The notes below the pieces were generated by a model. The model was not told where the DNA came from. It ran no database searches and saw only the letters and a program-made list of their open reading frames with translations. The translations under genes and the position numbers were made by a program. From positions 107,090 to 171,089 of the forward strand of contig NZ_RXHS01000008.1 of NCBI RefSeq assembly GCF_004138125.1: DNA of 64,000 bases. Direction: 5' to 3'. Source of the stretch: Seramator thermalis. Lineage in GTDB: Bacteria > Bacteroidota > Bacteroidia > Bacteroidales > Dysgonomonadaceae. Position 1 is the stretch's first letter; each line of letters begins with the position of its first letter. Of this stretch, positions 7,324 through 17,473 are shown piece after piece.

Positions 7324-8691
7324 TTACGAAAACAGGAGACGAAAAGCATCCGTCACTTTTTTCACCGGTTGTATTTCAATATGCACTTTCGACGAAAAAC
7401 CTTTCAGATTGTTAGAGGGGATGAGGATGCGCGCAAAGCCCAACTTTTCGGCCTCCAAAATGCGCTGCTCGATGCGGTTTACCGGCCTGATTTCGCCTGA
7501 GAGCCCAACCTCGCCACACAAACAGGTGTCGCGCTCAACAGCAATATCGAGACTCGACGAAAGCACCGCACTGATTACGGCCAGATCCAATCCGGGATCG
7601 TTCACCTTCAGGCCTCCGGCGATATTCAGGAACACATCTTTCTGAGCCAACTTAAAACCGGCACGTTTTTCGAGAACGGCCAGCAACATGTTCATCCTTC
7701 TGATATCGAATCCCGTTGCCGATCGTTGAGGAGTTCCATATGCCGCCGTGCTCACAAGCGATTGCGTTTCGATGAGAAACGGACGAATGCCCTCAATGGC
7801 GGCAGCAATGGCTACGCCACTCAACCCTTCGTGATTTTGTGTGAGCAAAAGCTCCGAGGGATTGCTTACTTCACGCAACCCAGACTGATGCATTTCGTAT
7901 ATGCCCAATTCGGCAGTACTGCCAAAACGGTTTTTGATGCTGCGCAAAATGCGATACATGTAATGTTGATCGCCTTCGAACTGCAAAACGGTATCGACGA
8001 TATGTTCCAAAATTTTCGGACCGGCTATGCTGCCCTCTTTCGTGATGTGTCCGATGAGAATCACCGGAATTCCCGATTGCTTGGCAAACTTCAAGATGGA
8101 AGCGGCACATTCACGTACTTGCGAAATGCTTCCGGGCGACGATTCGAGTGCATCGTCGTAGATGGTCTGAATGGAATCGATGATTACAAGTTGGGGCGAC
8201 GTGTTTTTGATGTGCTTAAATATTTCGTCGAGATTGGTTTCGCACAAAATCAGACAACTCTCATTGCGAATGCCAATCCTGTCGGCACGCAGCTTCAGCT
8301 GCCTTGCACTTTCTTCACCTGAGACATACAGTGTGCGAAAGTCGTTCAACTTCAGCATCGTTTGCAAAACGAGCGTCGATTTTCCAATTCCCGGCTCTCC
8401 TCCGATAAGTGTTACCGATGCCGGAACAAGTCCTCCCCCCAGCACACGATTCAATTCGCCGTCACGCAAATCGATGCGGGGCTCTTCCTCAGCCTTCACC
8501 GCAACAAGTGGAACAGGCTCGCTTTTTACGCCAATAAAGGAACGTGTGTCTTCGGCAGGAGCTGCAGCATCTTTTCTGACCAATTCTTCCACAAAGGTTC
8601 CCCACTCGCCACACGATGGACATTTACCCATCCATTTTGGCGATTCGTAGCCACAATTATTGCAAAAATAAACCGATTTGAGTTTTGCCAT
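7324..8691 (-). CDS. radA: DNA repair protein RadA (Sms)
   Basis: This is a RecA-related helicase that helps branch migration in recombination. The 455-residue product shows an N-terminal C4 zinc finger (CNNCG and CPSCG), Walker A GGEPGIGKST and the RadA signature KNRFGS. It ends in a Lon-like domain (about residues 350-455). The start at 8691 (MAKLKSVYFCNNCG) is the family's N-terminus; the longer frame from 8712 is not supported. A -7 box faces it at 8734-8741. It is divergent from tex. Confidence 0.97.
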   Translation of the reverse strand: MAKLKSVYFCNNCGYESPKWMGKCPSCGEWGTFVEELVRKDAAAPAEDTRSFIGVKSEPVPLVAVKAEEEPRIDLRDGELNRVLGGGLVPASVTLIGGEPGIGKSTLVLQTMLKLNDFRTLYVSGEESARQLKLRADRIGIRNESCLILCETNLDEIFKHIKNTSPQLVIIDSIQTIYDDALESSPGSISQVRECAASILKFAKQSGIPVILIGHITKEGSIAGPKILEHIVDTVLQFEGDQHYMYRILRSIKNRFGSTAELGIYEMHQSGLREVSNPSELLLTQNHEGLSGVAIAAAIEGIRPFLIETQSLVSTAAYGTPQRSATGFDIRRMNMLLAVLEKRAGFKLAQKDVFLNIAGGLKVNDPGLDLAVISAVLSSSLDIAVERDTCLCGEVGLSGEIRPVNRIEQRILEAEKLGFARILIPSNNLKGFSSKVHIEIQPVKKVTDAFRLLFS

Positions 8692-8733
8692 TCTAATTCG
8701 AGTGAAATTCAAAAAATTGTTCTGTTTTTTTTA

Positions 8734-8741
8734 CAAAGATA
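8734..8741 (-). promoter_or_regulatory. radA promoter -7 box
   Basis: TATCTTTG on the minus strand, an exact TAnnTTTG match 43 bases upstream of the radA ATG. TTTG (8762-8759) lies 17 bases further upstream. Confidence 0.6.
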
Positions 8742-8771
8742 AGGATTATCAGCCTCATCAAAACAATTTTG

Positions 8772-8779
8772 TAATTTTG
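8772..8779 (+). promoter_or_regulatory. tex promoter -7 box
   Basis: TAATTTTG is an exact -7 match just before the tex start. No good -33 box is seen. It is back-to-back with the radA promoter. Confidence 0.5.
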
Positions 8780-8788
8780 CATCCATAA

Positions 8789-10924
8789 ATGTTCAAAACA
8801 ATGTCATCCATTCATACCTACATTTCCGACACATTGCAAATTTCGCTCCCGAGTATCGAAAACACGATCAAATTACTCGACGGCGGCGCAACCATTCCTT
8901 TCATCAGCCGTTATCGCAAAGAAGCGACGGGGGGACTCAATGAAGTACAGATTGCACGGATCAGCGAGATGTACGATAAAATGATCGAACTCGAAAAGCG
9001 AAAATCTTTCATCCTGAAATCCATTGACGAGCAGGGAAAACTGACTGACGAATTGAAGCAGAAAATCGATGATTGCATGGAGGCAATCGAACTTGAAGAT
9101 ATTTATCTGCCCTACAAACCAAAACGACAAACGCGCGCCGAAATTGCCCGACGAAAAGGATTGGAGGGATTGGCCAAATGGCTGATGTCACAACCGACAG
9201 TTGCGGTTGAACAAAAAGCTGCAAACTTTATAAACGCTGAAGTTGCTGACACCGACGAGGCATTGAAGGGCGCCTGCGATATCATAGCCGAATGGGTGAA
9301 CGAAGACGAAAAAGCACGACAAACCGTAAGAAATATCTTTGCGCGCGAAGCCGTTATCACCTCTAAAGTCGTCAAAGGAAAAGAAACGGAAGGTGAAAAG
9401 TATTCGGACTATTTCGATTTTTCGGCAATTCTTTCGCGCTGTCCTTCTCATCGACTTTTAGCCATTCGCCGTGGCGAAGCCGAAGGTTTTTTGCGTGTTT
9501 CCATTTCGCCTGACGACGACAAATGCATCGAGAAACTTTCGGCTCGCTTTGTACGCAACCATTCCGAAGCGGCCGAATACGTAAAAAAAGCGGTCATCGA
9601 CGGCTACAAACGATTGCTGAAACCTTCTATTGAAACCGAGTTCGCAAATCTTGCAAAAGAAAAAGCCGACGATGAAGCAATTTCGGTTTTCGCCGACAAC
9701 CTTCGTCAATTACTTTTGGCAGCACCATTGGGACAGAAACGAATCTTGGCTATCGATCCCGGATACCGCACAGGCTGCAAAGTAGTTTGCCTGGGCGAGC
9801 AGGGCGATCTGCTCCATAACGAAACCATCTATCCGCATCCGCCTCAAAACGAATTTTCGAAATCGGCTGCCAAAATCACCAAACTTGTCTCGACTTACAA
9901 AATCGAGGCCATTGCCATCGGAAACGGCACTGCAAGTCGCGAAACAGAGCGCTTTATCGCAAATTTGCAATACGACAGGCCGGTGAAAGTTTTTGTAGTG
10001 AACGAAAACGGCGCATCGATTTATTCTGCTTCCAAAACGGCTCGCGAAGAATTTCCCGACTACGATGTTACGGTTCGCGGAGCCGTTTCGATCGGACGAC
10101 GATTGGCCGACCCGCTTGCCGAATTGGTCAAAATTGATCCGAAATCAATTGGCGTCGGGCAATATCAGCATGATGTAGATCAAGCAAAGCTGAAACGTGC
10201 TTTGGATCGTACCGTCGAGAGTTGCGTCAATTTGGTGGGCGTCGATCTCAATACGGCCAGCAAGCATCTGCTCACCTACGTTTCGGGATTGGGCGAAACC
10301 CTTGCACAAAACATTATCGACTACCGATCCGAGAATGGTCCTTTTGCTTCGCGCAGCGAATTGAAAAAAGTTCCCCGTTTGGGAGAAAAGGCATTCGAAC
10401 AGTGTGCCGGATTTCTCCGCATATCCAACGCCAAGAATCCGCTCGACAATTCGGCCGTTCATCCCGAAAGCTATGCCATCGTCGAAAAAATGGCTGCTGA
10501 TCTGCAATGCTCCGTAAAGGAATTGATCGGAAACAAATCGAAAATCGACTCGATAGATCTGCGCCACTACCAATCCGAAACTGTGGGAGAAGAAACGCTG
10601 ACCGATATCCTGCACGAACTCGAAAAGCCGGGACGCGATCCGCGTCATACGGCACAAGTGCTCGAATTCGATCCTAATGTACGCACCATTGCCGATGTAC
10701 GTGAAGGAATGATTTTGCCGGGAATTATCACCAATATCACCAACTTTGGATGTTTTGTCGATTTCGGCATCAAGGAAAACGGACTGGTGCATATCTCGGA
10801 ATTGGCAGACCGTTTCGTATCAAACCCTACCGACGTAGTTTCGCTTCATCAGCACGTAAAAGTCAGAGTTCTTTCGGTTGATATGCAGCGAAAAAGAATT
10901 CAACTTTCAATGAAATCGGTATAA
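8789..10924 (+). CDS. tex: Tex-type RNA-binding transcription accessory protein
   Basis: A 711-residue Tex protein. It has an N-terminal helical Tex region, a YqgF/RNase-H-like fold (ILAIDPGYRTGCKV, about residue 318), tandem helix-hairpin-helix motifs (VSGLGETLAQNI and VPRLGEKAF) and a C-terminal S1 RNA-binding domain (GIITNITNFGCFVDFG). The family binds nucleic acids and influences transcription and stress survival; the exact role is unsettled. Translation may start at 8789 or at the second Met, 8801. A 40-base gap precedes the ybaK-type gene, so they may be co-transcribed. Confidence 0.95.
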   Translation: MFKTMSSIHTYISDTLQISLPSIENTIKLLDGGATIPFISRYRKEATGGLNEVQIARISEMYDKMIELEKRKSFILKSIDEQGKLTDELKQKIDDCMEAIELEDIYLPYKPKRQTRAEIARRKGLEGLAKWLMSQPTVAVEQKAANFINAEVADTDEALKGACDIIAEWVNEDEKARQTVRNIFAREAVITSKVVKGKETEGEKYSDYFDFSAILSRCPSHRLLAIRRGEAEGFLRVSISPDDDKCIEKLSARFVRNHSEAAEYVKKAVIDGYKRLLKPSIETEFANLAKEKADDEAISVFADNLRQLLLAAPLGQKRILAIDPGYRTGCKVVCLGEQGDLLHNETIYPHPPQNEFSKSAAKITKLVSTYKIEAIAIGNGTASRETERFIANLQYDRPVKVFVVNENGASIYSASKTAREEFPDYDVTVRGAVSIGRRLADPLAELVKIDPKSIGVGQYQHDVDQAKLKRALDRTVESCVNLVGVDLNTASKHLLTYVSGLGETLAQNIIDYRSENGPFASRSELKKVPRLGEKAFEQCAGFLRISNAKNPLDNSAVHPESYAIVEKMAADLQCSVKELIGNKSKIDSIDLRHYQSETVGEETLTDILHELEKPGRDPRHTAQVLEFDPNVRTIADVREGMILPGIITNITNFGCFVDFGIKENGLVHISELADRFVSNPTDVVSLHQHVKVRVLSVDMQRKRIQLSMKSV

Positions 10925-10964
10925 GAAAAAAGAGTAGCAGTCATTGATTGCCAAAATCAGAAAA

Positions 10965-11441
10965 ATGCAGAAAATTTCGAAAACAAACGTCGCCCGACTT
11001 TTGGATAGCGCGAAAATCCGATACGAGCTTGTTCCTTACGAAGTAGATGAAAATGACTTGTCGGCAATGCACGTTGCCGAGCAACTGGGCGAAAATCCGG
11101 AACAAGTTTTCAAAACATTGGTATTGGAAGGAAATAAAACCAACTATTTTGTCTGCATCGTGCCAGGCGATAGCGAAATCGATTTAAAAAAGGCAGCTAT
11201 CGTTTCGGGCAACAAAAGTTGCGCGCTCATTCATCAAAAAGATTTACTTTCGGTGGCCGGATACATTCGCGGAGCCTGCTCGCCAATCGGTATGAAAAAA
11301 CATTATCCGACCTACATCCACCACAGTTGCGAGGAATATCCCTATATTTTTGTCAGCGCCGGTCAACGTGGATTGCAGCTAAAAATCTCGCCCTCCGACC
11401 TGATCTCCGTGACAAAAGCACAAATCTCCGATTTGATTTAA
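10965..11441 (+). CDS. ybaK: Cys-tRNA(Pro)/Cys-tRNA deacylase, YbaK/EbsC family
   Basis: A 158-residue editing-domain protein that hydrolyses mischarged aminoacyl-tRNA, classically Cys-tRNA(Pro). The family's conserved lysine region (FKTLVLEGNK) and the GYIRGACSPIGMKK glycine loop are present. The start is placed at ATG 10965 rather than the TTG at 10944. It follows tex on the same strand and converges on rnhB. Substrate specificity is inferred from family membership. Confidence 0.9.
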   Translation: MQKISKTNVARLLDSAKIRYELVPYEVDENDLSAMHVAEQLGENPEQVFKTLVLEGNKTNYFVCIVPGDSEIDLKKAAIVSGNKSCALIHQKDLLSVAGYIRGACSPIGMKKHYPTYIHHSCEEYPYIFVSAGQRGLQLKISPSDLISVTKAQISDLI

Positions 11442-11462
11442 AAAAAAGCGTCGTCGCCTTTT

Positions 11463-12089
11463 CTAAGGATATTGCCCGAAGTCGATATCCAATTGCGGCT
11501 CTAGTAGCCGAAAACTTTTGCGGTGGTAAGGTGTGATGCCGTATTTTCGAATCGCTTCGCGATGTGCTTTAGTCGGATAACCTTTGTTGCAATCCCAATC
11601 GTAGCGGGGAAATTCTCGCGCAAGATTCGTCATATACTCGTCCCGATAAGTTTTGGCCAATACCGAAGCAGCCGCAATGGACAAATAAATGGCATCGCCA
11701 CCCACTACGCAGGTATGGGGAATTTGTTCGTAGTTTCTGAACCGATTGCCATCTACCAAAATATGTTGAGGCATGATGACAAGTTTGGATAAAGCACGAT
11801 GCATCGCCTCAACGGAAGCCCAAAGAATGTTCAACTCATCGATTTCCTCATTCGAACACATGGCTACGGCAAAACTCAGCGCTTGCTCCTCGATCAACGG
11901 GCGCAAACGATTACGCTGCTTTTCCGACAATTGTTTCGAATCATTTAACTCATCGCATTCAAAATCGGGAGGTAATATCACGGCTGCCGCAAAAACGGGT
12001 CCGGCAAGACAGCCCCGACCGGCCTCATCGCATCCGGCCTCAATCATATCGGGATGCATGGATTGAAGAAGCGGTTGATGCAATCTCAT
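11463..12089 (-). CDS. rnhB: ribonuclease HII
   Basis: This enzyme cleaves RNA in RNA-DNA hybrids, including single ribonucleotides. The catalytic signature GCDEAGRG is at residues 19-26, followed by [18 protein letters not shown] and the distal [12 protein letters not shown] region. The ATG at 12089 overlaps the TGA of the upstream phosphoesterase gene by four bases (ATGA), which supports this start and translational coupling. Confidence 0.96.
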   Translation of the reverse strand: MRLHQPLLQSMHPDMIEAGCDEAGRGCLAGPVFAAAVILPPDFECDELNDSKQLSEKQRNRLRPLIEEQALSFAVAMCSNEEIDELNILWASVEAMHRALSKLVIMPQHILVDGNRFRNYEQIPHTCVVGGDAIYLSIAAASVLAKTYRDEYMTNLAREFPRYDWDCNKGYPTKAHREAIRKYGITPYHRKSFRLLEPQLDIDFGQYP

Positions 12090-13345
12090 TCTCTTTTCAA
12101 CGATAAGGTCAAATGATTGTCTGCAGGAGGAAAGTCCAATTGAAACGATTTCGCATCAAAATTTTCATCACCTACCGATTCTGCCAATTTTTGAATTGCT
12201 TCAGTCGTTTCGGCATCTACTTTTTCGTCGCCGGCGACATGCAAAATATTAATCTGCGAAAGTAAATCGGACAAAGCTCGACGTGTTTCTTCCGCAAGTG
12301 GAATTTTCAATCTGCTCAATTGTGCCTCAGCCGAAGCTTTGGCATACCTTTCCATTTTCTCTTGATATTTTTCCTGCAAATTAGGCACACCCTCGACGGA
12401 TTGAATAAAATGAGAATCGATTTTCAGGGTGTTGCTATCTATCTCAATTAAACGATAGGGCAGCGGATATTGCGACAAGCTGCCCGTTTCCACATCGTAA
12501 ATTGTGTTTCCGTTAGCAGAAGTCAGACTCGAAATATCATTCGCATGAAAATGCCCGGTGAAAACGACGGGCATACCGGCATCGGCAAATTCGGTGGACA
12601 ATTTCTTCCAATCCTCTACCAGATAATTCGGGAAAAACGTAGCCTGATAGGGCATGTGTTCCACCAAACCATGATGCATCATTCCCAAAACCGTTATGTT
12701 TTTGCTTCGTGCTTCGCTCAAAATATCCATCGCCCATTGCACCGTTTGGGGCAAAAGCCGACCTCCCGAAATGGAAGTCGCAGTATATTCATTATACCGA
12801 TTCGAATCGAGCGAAAGCAGCCAAAGTGAGTCTGTGAGCGCAGACAAATAGCTCAATGATGCACTATCGCGCCGTATGGCACCACTATAGCCAAAAGGTG
12901 CATATAATTCGGCAAATTCTTTTGCCGAAACTGTTTGAATAGGTGACGATTCATCGCCGACGTAAGCTTTGGCATCCGGAATATTCACATCGTGATTGCC
13001 CGGAATAACGTAAATTCTTATTCCTTTTTGCTTCAACGAAGTCAGTTTCCGAATCAATTCCAAATGACTTCCGCGTTCGCCATGATTGGTAAGGTCTCCA
13101 CAAATCAAAAGCGCATTGACAGAGGCAGCTTCAATTTGTTTCAATGTTTCATCCAAAACAGCATGTAATTCGTTCACATTTCTTCCGGTAGCATTTTCAT
13201 ACTTCGTCAAAGCCTCTCCCGATTGTGCCAAATCGGTTCCCAGAAAGTGAATATCGCTCATAACGGCAATCTTTAGCGCATTTTGCGAGAACAGAGAGAA
13301 AACCGTTAGAGAAAAAAGAAGGGAGAATGACAATAGCTTTTTCAT
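12086..13345 (-). CDS. secreted calcineurin-like metallophosphoesterase
   Basis: A 419-residue protein with a signal peptide ([20 protein letters not shown]) and the full two-metal phosphoesterase motif set: [26 protein letters not shown] and GHFH. The C-terminal ~110 residues are helical and unassigned. It is probably periplasmic or surface-located, with phosphate mono- or diester substrates that cannot be predicted. It is translationally coupled to rnhB. Confidence 0.9.
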   Translation of the reverse strand: MKKLLSFSLLFSLTVFSLFSQNALKIAVMSDIHFLGTDLAQSGEALTKYENATGRNVNELHAVLDETLKQIEAASVNALLICGDLTNHGERGSHLELIRKLTSLKQKGIRIYVIPGNHDVNIPDAKAYVGDESSPIQTVSAKEFAELYAPFGYSGAIRRDSASLSYLSALTDSLWLLSLDSNRYNEYTATSISGGRLLPQTVQWAMDILSEARSKNITVLGMMHHGLVEHMPYQATFFPNYLVEDWKKLSTEFADAGMPVVFTGHFHANDISSLTSANGNTIYDVETGSLSQYPLPYRLIEIDSNTLKIDSHFIQSVEGVPNLQEKYQEKMERYAKASAEAQLSRLKIPLAEETRRALSDLLSQINILHVAGDEKVDAETTEAIQKLAESVGDENFDAKSFQLDFPPADNHLTLSLKRE

Positions 13346-13411
13346 ATAAAAAACTGCAACCTGAAATTGAAATATTATTGAAAAATAAACTTTCCAAAGT
13401 TAGTGGAAAAA

Positions 13412-13438
13412 CAAAAAAAGCAGAAATCGCTTCTGCCT
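13412..13438 (-). terminator. dnaA terminator
   Basis: The GCAGAA/TTCTGC stem (13420-13425 with 13431-13436) is followed on the minus strand by TTTTTTTG. It lies just past the dnaA stop codon. Confidence 0.75.
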
Positions 13439-13469
13439 TAAATATCATAAAAAACGAGAAATTCAGTGA

Positions 13470-14867
13470 CTATGAATTCAACATTCGCTCTATTTGTTCC
13501 AGATCCGAACGGAACCCTTTGTCCACCTCGAGCAAATCTTTCACCGTATTGCAAGCATGAACAACCGTAGCATGATTACGTCCCCCCACTTGTGCTCCAA
13601 TTTGTGAAAGAGACAATTCGGTATGCTTTTTAATAAAATACATCGTAACCTGACGTGCCTGCACAATTTCGCGCTTTCGCGATGCCGACTGAATCAAATC
13701 TTTGCGTATATTGAAGAAATCGCACACTGTTTCTTGAATTTTTTGAACGGTGATACGTTTTCTTTCAAACTTCAGATTTTGCTCCATCACCCGGCGGGCA
13801 AGATTAAGATCGATATCGCGGTTGTTGATGATGGAATGAGCCATCAGGGAAACGATAATTCCTTCCAAATCGCGCACATTGTCGGTAACATTCTCGGCAA
13901 TATAATCGATTACTTCGTCCGAAATCGATAATCCGTCAACAAGCACTTTATGCTTGAGAATCTTTTTTCGCAATTCTTTGTCCGGTCGCTCAAGACTGGC
14001 TGTCAGTCCCCAACGAAAACGTGTCAAAAGTCGCTCTTCCATCCCTTGCATGTCCGTAGGAGCACAATCGGAAGTCATCACCAATTGTTTATTGTTCTGA
14101 TGTAGATGGTTGAAAATATGAAAGAACGTATTTTGCGTTTTTTCCAGTCCCGAAAGTTCTTGAATGTCGTCGATTATCAAAACGTCAATTCCCTGATAGA
14201 AATTGATGAAATCGTTGATGGTGTTGAATCGACGCGCATCCGTAAATTGGACTTTGAATAAATGCGCGGACAAATACAGCACTTTTTTATCGGGATAGAG
14301 TTCCTGAACTTTAGCTCCGATTGCATGACAAAGATGAGTTTTGCCAACGCCCGAATTCCCATGTACGAAAAACGGATTGAAAGCGGTTTTGGCCGGATTC
14401 TTGGCCACAGCTTCAGCCGCTGTGCGTGCGAGACGATTACTTTCGCCTTCGAAAAAATTATTGAACGAATATTTAGGATTAATCTGCGAATCGAACTCTG
14501 CCGTTTCTACTCTGTCGAAAGGGCTGGGCGTTTTTACCGAAATCTTTGCCGATGTCGGTTTGTTTACAATCGGCTTTGCTTCGCCCCGAAGTTCCACCGC
14601 CGTATTGTTTTCAGTCTCTATCAATACCCGATAATTGAGAATGGTGCCTTCGCCGATTTCGCGATAGAGTGCCTGTTGAATCAAATCGATATATTTTTCC
14701 TCGAGATATTCGTAGAAGAATTGGCTGGGCACCTGTACCGTAAGCACATTATCTTCGTACTTTAACGGAATGATGGGTGCGAACCATGTATTGAACGCAA
14801 CTTCGGAAATATTATCCCGAATAACATTCAAACATTTACTCCACAAAAAATCGAAATCTTGCTCCAT
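13470..14867 (-). CDS. dnaA: chromosomal replication initiator DnaA
   Basis: A 465-residue initiator. It has N-terminal domain I, a linker, AAA+ Walker A (HGNSGVGKTHL), Walker B (DVLIIDDIQEL), sensor motifs, and a C-terminal DnaA-box-binding helix-turn-helix (GGRNHATVVHACNTV). The start at 14867 gives the normal N-terminus (FLWSKCLNVI). It stands alone with its own terminator. dnaN and recF are not adjacent (recF is at 30 kb), as is common in Bacteroidetes. Confidence 0.98.
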   Translation of the reverse strand: MEQDFDFLWSKCLNVIRDNISEVAFNTWFAPIIPLKYEDNVLTVQVPSQFFYEYLEEKYIDLIQQALYREIGEGTILNYRVLIETENNTAVELRGEAKPIVNKPTSAKISVKTPSPFDRVETAEFDSQINPKYSFNNFFEGESNRLARTAAEAVAKNPAKTAFNPFFVHGNSGVGKTHLCHAIGAKVQELYPDKKVLYLSAHLFKVQFTDARRFNTINDFINFYQGIDVLIIDDIQELSGLEKTQNTFFHIFNHLHQNNKQLVMTSDCAPTDMQGMEERLLTRFRWGLTASLERPDKELRKKILKHKVLVDGLSISDEVIDYIAENVTDNVRDLEGIIVSLMAHSIINNRDIDLNLARRVMEQNLKFERKRITVQKIQETVCDFFNIRKDLIQSASRKREIVQARQVTMYFIKKHTELSLSQIGAQVGGRNHATVVHACNTVKDLLEVDKGFRSDLEQIERMLNS

Positions 14868-15236
14868 TTAATTACGCAATCAGTTAATTCCTCCTATCTT
14901 ATCTTTTGACTTTTCGAAACACAAATTTTGGAATAATTTTCCATATAAAAAAATCTCTCTATCGCACTCTTTCACTCCACAAAAACACAACTTTCATTAT
15001 CAACCGCATACATGTAATATACTTATAATTAAATGGATAGATAAGCATCGTTTTTTCTAACAAACTAAGTTTCAACATGCTTCAATTAGTGTATTTTTTA
15101 CAATCGGAAATCAAGAAAATTAAGTTTATGTTACATAAATACGCGGAAATGAAACAATTTAATTCATGAAAGCGATAATATCGTTATTTAGAATAAATCT
15201 ATATAAGTATTCTTTCTCGAAATAACAACGAATCTC
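14868..15236. other. AT-rich intergenic region upstream of dnaA
   Basis: About 370 bases without a gene. It must contain the dnaA promoter, but no exact -7 box is seen. Only weak DnaA-box-like words (such as TTATCAACC) occur, so there is no support for an origin here. Confidence 0.4.
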
Positions 15237-16133
15237 TTAGAAAAGTCGTACCCTCACATCCAAATATTTTTTCGGATCTTTTCGGATATCGTTCAAAAGG
15301 TTCGTAACACTTTGAATGGTTACATTCAAACTGTCATGAAATTCAGGAGTGTTTAGCAGCTTTCCAACAGAGTTATCGGGAGAATTGAGTTTACTTGTCA
15401 AGAGTTCCAAGTTGGCCACCGTTTGATCAATGTTCTGAAGTGTTTTATTGATATCCATCGAATTGATATCGTTCGTAACATCTTTCAGGTTGGATGAAAC
15501 CGCATTCAAATTCCCTGAAATTTGAGGTAAGTCAGCCTGTAAGTCGCCTAACATCATATTTAATTTAGATGTTGCAGCATTCAATGAAACTACAGTTTGC
15601 TGTACATTTGTCAGCGACTGTTGCATGGCAGGGTCTTTCATAATGGAGTTCAAGGCGAGTACTACAGAATCGACATGTGCCAAGATTGAATCGGCCTTAG
15701 GCATTATTTGGGCAACGCCATCCATAAGCCCTCGCGATTTGGTTCCGCGAATAGTATCACCTACATTTAAATATGTCGTAGATTCATTATCCATTAACAA
15801 TTTACAAGCCGATCCGCCCAGCAATTCAATGTCATATTCGAGATAACTTCCACTTTTCAATTTAAAATTCTCTTCAAGTCCTATTTCAACCGCTATCTTC
15901 ACCGGATCAGTGCTAATCATTTTTATGGAGTTGACCAATCCAACCTGATAACCGTTTAGATAAATCGGCGAAGAAACAACCAATCCTGTTACATCATCGA
16001 AAACGGCAACATAGTTATTTTGTTTTTTCAAGACATTAAAGCCTTTCAAAAAATTCACTCCAAAATACAACATCATCAACGAAGCTAAAAATGCTAATCC
16101 GATAATGACATTTTTTCTCAAATTATTCTTCAT
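15237..16133 (-). CDS. MlaD/MCE-domain lipid transport protein
   Basis: A 298-residue protein with one N-terminal membrane anchor (about residues 10-30) and a single MCE domain (VAVFDDVTGLVVSSPIYLNG). A long helical region rich in Asn/Ser/Leu follows. MCE proteins form hexameric rings that carry lipids between the inner and outer membranes with an ABC transporter. No Mla ATPase or permease is adjacent. It is 21 bases downstream of the amidase gene and likely co-transcribed. Confidence 0.9.
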   Translation of the reverse strand: MKNNLRKNVIIGLAFLASLMMLYFGVNFLKGFNVLKKQNNYVAVFDDVTGLVVSSPIYLNGYQVGLVNSIKMISTDPVKIAVEIGLEENFKLKSGSYLEYDIELLGGSACKLLMDNESTTYLNVGDTIRGTKSRGLMDGVAQIMPKADSILAHVDSVVLALNSIMKDPAMQQSLTNVQQTVVSLNAATSKLNMMLGDLQADLPQISGNLNAVSSNLKDVTNDINSMDINKTLQNIDQTVANLELLTSKLNSPDNSVGKLLNTPEFHDSLNVTIQSVTNLLNDIRKDPKKYLDVRVRLF

Positions 16134-16154
16134 ACAATACGTTTTCTATTGTTA

Positions 16155-17252
16155 TTATTTAATACGTTTTCCGTCACGGAACTCAACGACAAAAGCATCG
16201 GGGAATTTGCGTCGAACTTCTTTTAATAGGTTAAGTATTTCCTTTTGGTCGGTTGACGAACCATAGGTGTATTTAAACACTTTTCCGTCCTTATAATAAC
16301 TCACCGGGGACAGCCCTTTGAATCGAGACGAATTAACAGGGATTTCTTTGGAAGAAATAAGAAACTGAATTCTATATTCCGTAACTCCGGCTACTTGATC
16401 CTCAGTCGCTTGAACGGTAGAAGTCTCGGACAAATTTGGGTCAGAATCGAAAATCCCGATTGATTTTTTGTCGAAGTTTTTTTTGTATTCCCTAAAAGCC
16501 TGATAAATAGATTCGGCCATAGAGCTCTGACCCGAAGCACTCATCAAATATTGCTCTTCGTTTCGGTTGCTGATATACCCCAATTCTATAAGAATGCTTG
16601 GCATTGCCACTTCGCGAAGGACGAGAAATCCTGCCTGACGAACATTCCGATTACGACGACCCGAAGAATTGACGAGCCTTCGCTGAACCAGTGAAGCCAA
16701 ATCCAGGCTCTGCTTCAGATATTGATTAGACATATATTCGAAAATAATGTACGATTCCGGTTCGGAGGGATCAAAACCTGCATACTTTTGCGAATAATCG
16801 TCTTCGAGCAAAATCACCGAATTCTCTTTCTTTGCCACTTCCAAATTATCCTGGCTGCGGTGCAACCCTAATATAAACGTTTCAACCCCTTGAGGCGAAG
16901 TTTGTTTTCGAGATAAAGCATTGCAATGCAGCGAAATAAAAAGGTCGGCCTTTGCATTGTTTGCAATAGTGGCACGTCGATCGAGTGGAACAAAAATATC
17001 ACTCTTGCGGGTATAAATTACTTCAACATCATCGTGATTTTTTTCGATTAAAGTCCCTAATTTTTTTGAAACGGAAAGAACGATATCTTTTTCCTTACTC
17101 CTTGCCCCAATAGCACCGGGATCTTTCCCTCCGTGTCCGGGATCGATAACCACCGTAAACTTTGTGGACTTAGCCGAAACAGGCATTCCTATCAGTAAAA
17201 ATACCGATAGAAAAGCACCCAAAAGCCTGATGAAGGAATTCATTCCAAACAT
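16155..17252 (-). CDS. N-acetylmuramoyl-L-alanine amidase (Amidase_3)
   Basis: This zinc amidase cuts the stem peptide from peptidoglycan. The signal peptide (SVFLLIGMPVSA) is followed by the catalytic domain: DPGHGGKDPGA, the Glu in SKEKD, SLHCNA, and the last Glu in ILIELGYISN. The C-terminal ~80 residues look like a SPOR-type domain (YRIQFLISS, then FPDAFVVEF). Translation may begin at 17252 or at MNSF (17243). It pairs with the downstream MCE gene. Confidence 0.93.
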   Translation of the reverse strand: MFGMNSFIRLLGAFLSVFLLIGMPVSAKSTKFTVVIDPGHGGKDPGAIGARSKEKDIVLSVSKKLGTLIEKNHDDVEVIYTRKSDIFVPLDRRATIANNAKADLFISLHCNALSRKQTSPQGVETFILGLHRSQDNLEVAKKENSVILLEDDYSQKYAGFDPSEPESYIIFEYMSNQYLKQSLDLASLVQRRLVNSSGRRNRNVRQAGFLVLREVAMPSILIELGYISNRNEEQYLMSASGQSSMAESIYQAFREYKKNFDKKSIGIFDSDPNLSETSTVQATEDQVAGVTEYRIQFLISSKEIPVNSSRFKGLSPVSYYKDGKVFKYTYGSSTDQKEILNLLKEVRRKFPDAFVVEFRDGKRIK

Positions 17253-17422
17253 TTAAAGTATAAAAATAACGACACTACCCTGCCCTTCTGACAAATATAG
17301 AACGAAGAAAGTGTCCCGACATGTTGAAAAAAGTTTGCAAAATTCATCTCAGTCAAAACCTGAATAATGATCTTGTTTTTATCGAAAACGTGACGCTACA
17401 CCCAAAATTATTTCAAAGGACA

Positions 17423-17466
17423 AAAGCCGTATTTCACCTGATGCAAATACGGCTTTCATTTTTTTT
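17423..17466. terminator. terminator of the TlpA-like gene
   Basis: A 12-bp perfect stem (17423-17434 with 17445-17456, AAAGCCGTATTT arm). TTTTGTCCTTT follows on the minus strand, and a T run follows on the plus strand. Confidence 0.8.
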
Positions 17467-17473
17467 TAATAGA

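Noticed and set aside
10145..10792. 215-residue minus-strand frame inside tex
   Set aside because: Complete overlap with a well-supported tex coding region; it is a codon-bias shadow.
14868..15236. Replication origin next to dnaA
   Set aside because: Only weak DnaA-box-like words are present, with no cluster of TTATCCACA. Bacteroidetes origins are often not at dnaA.
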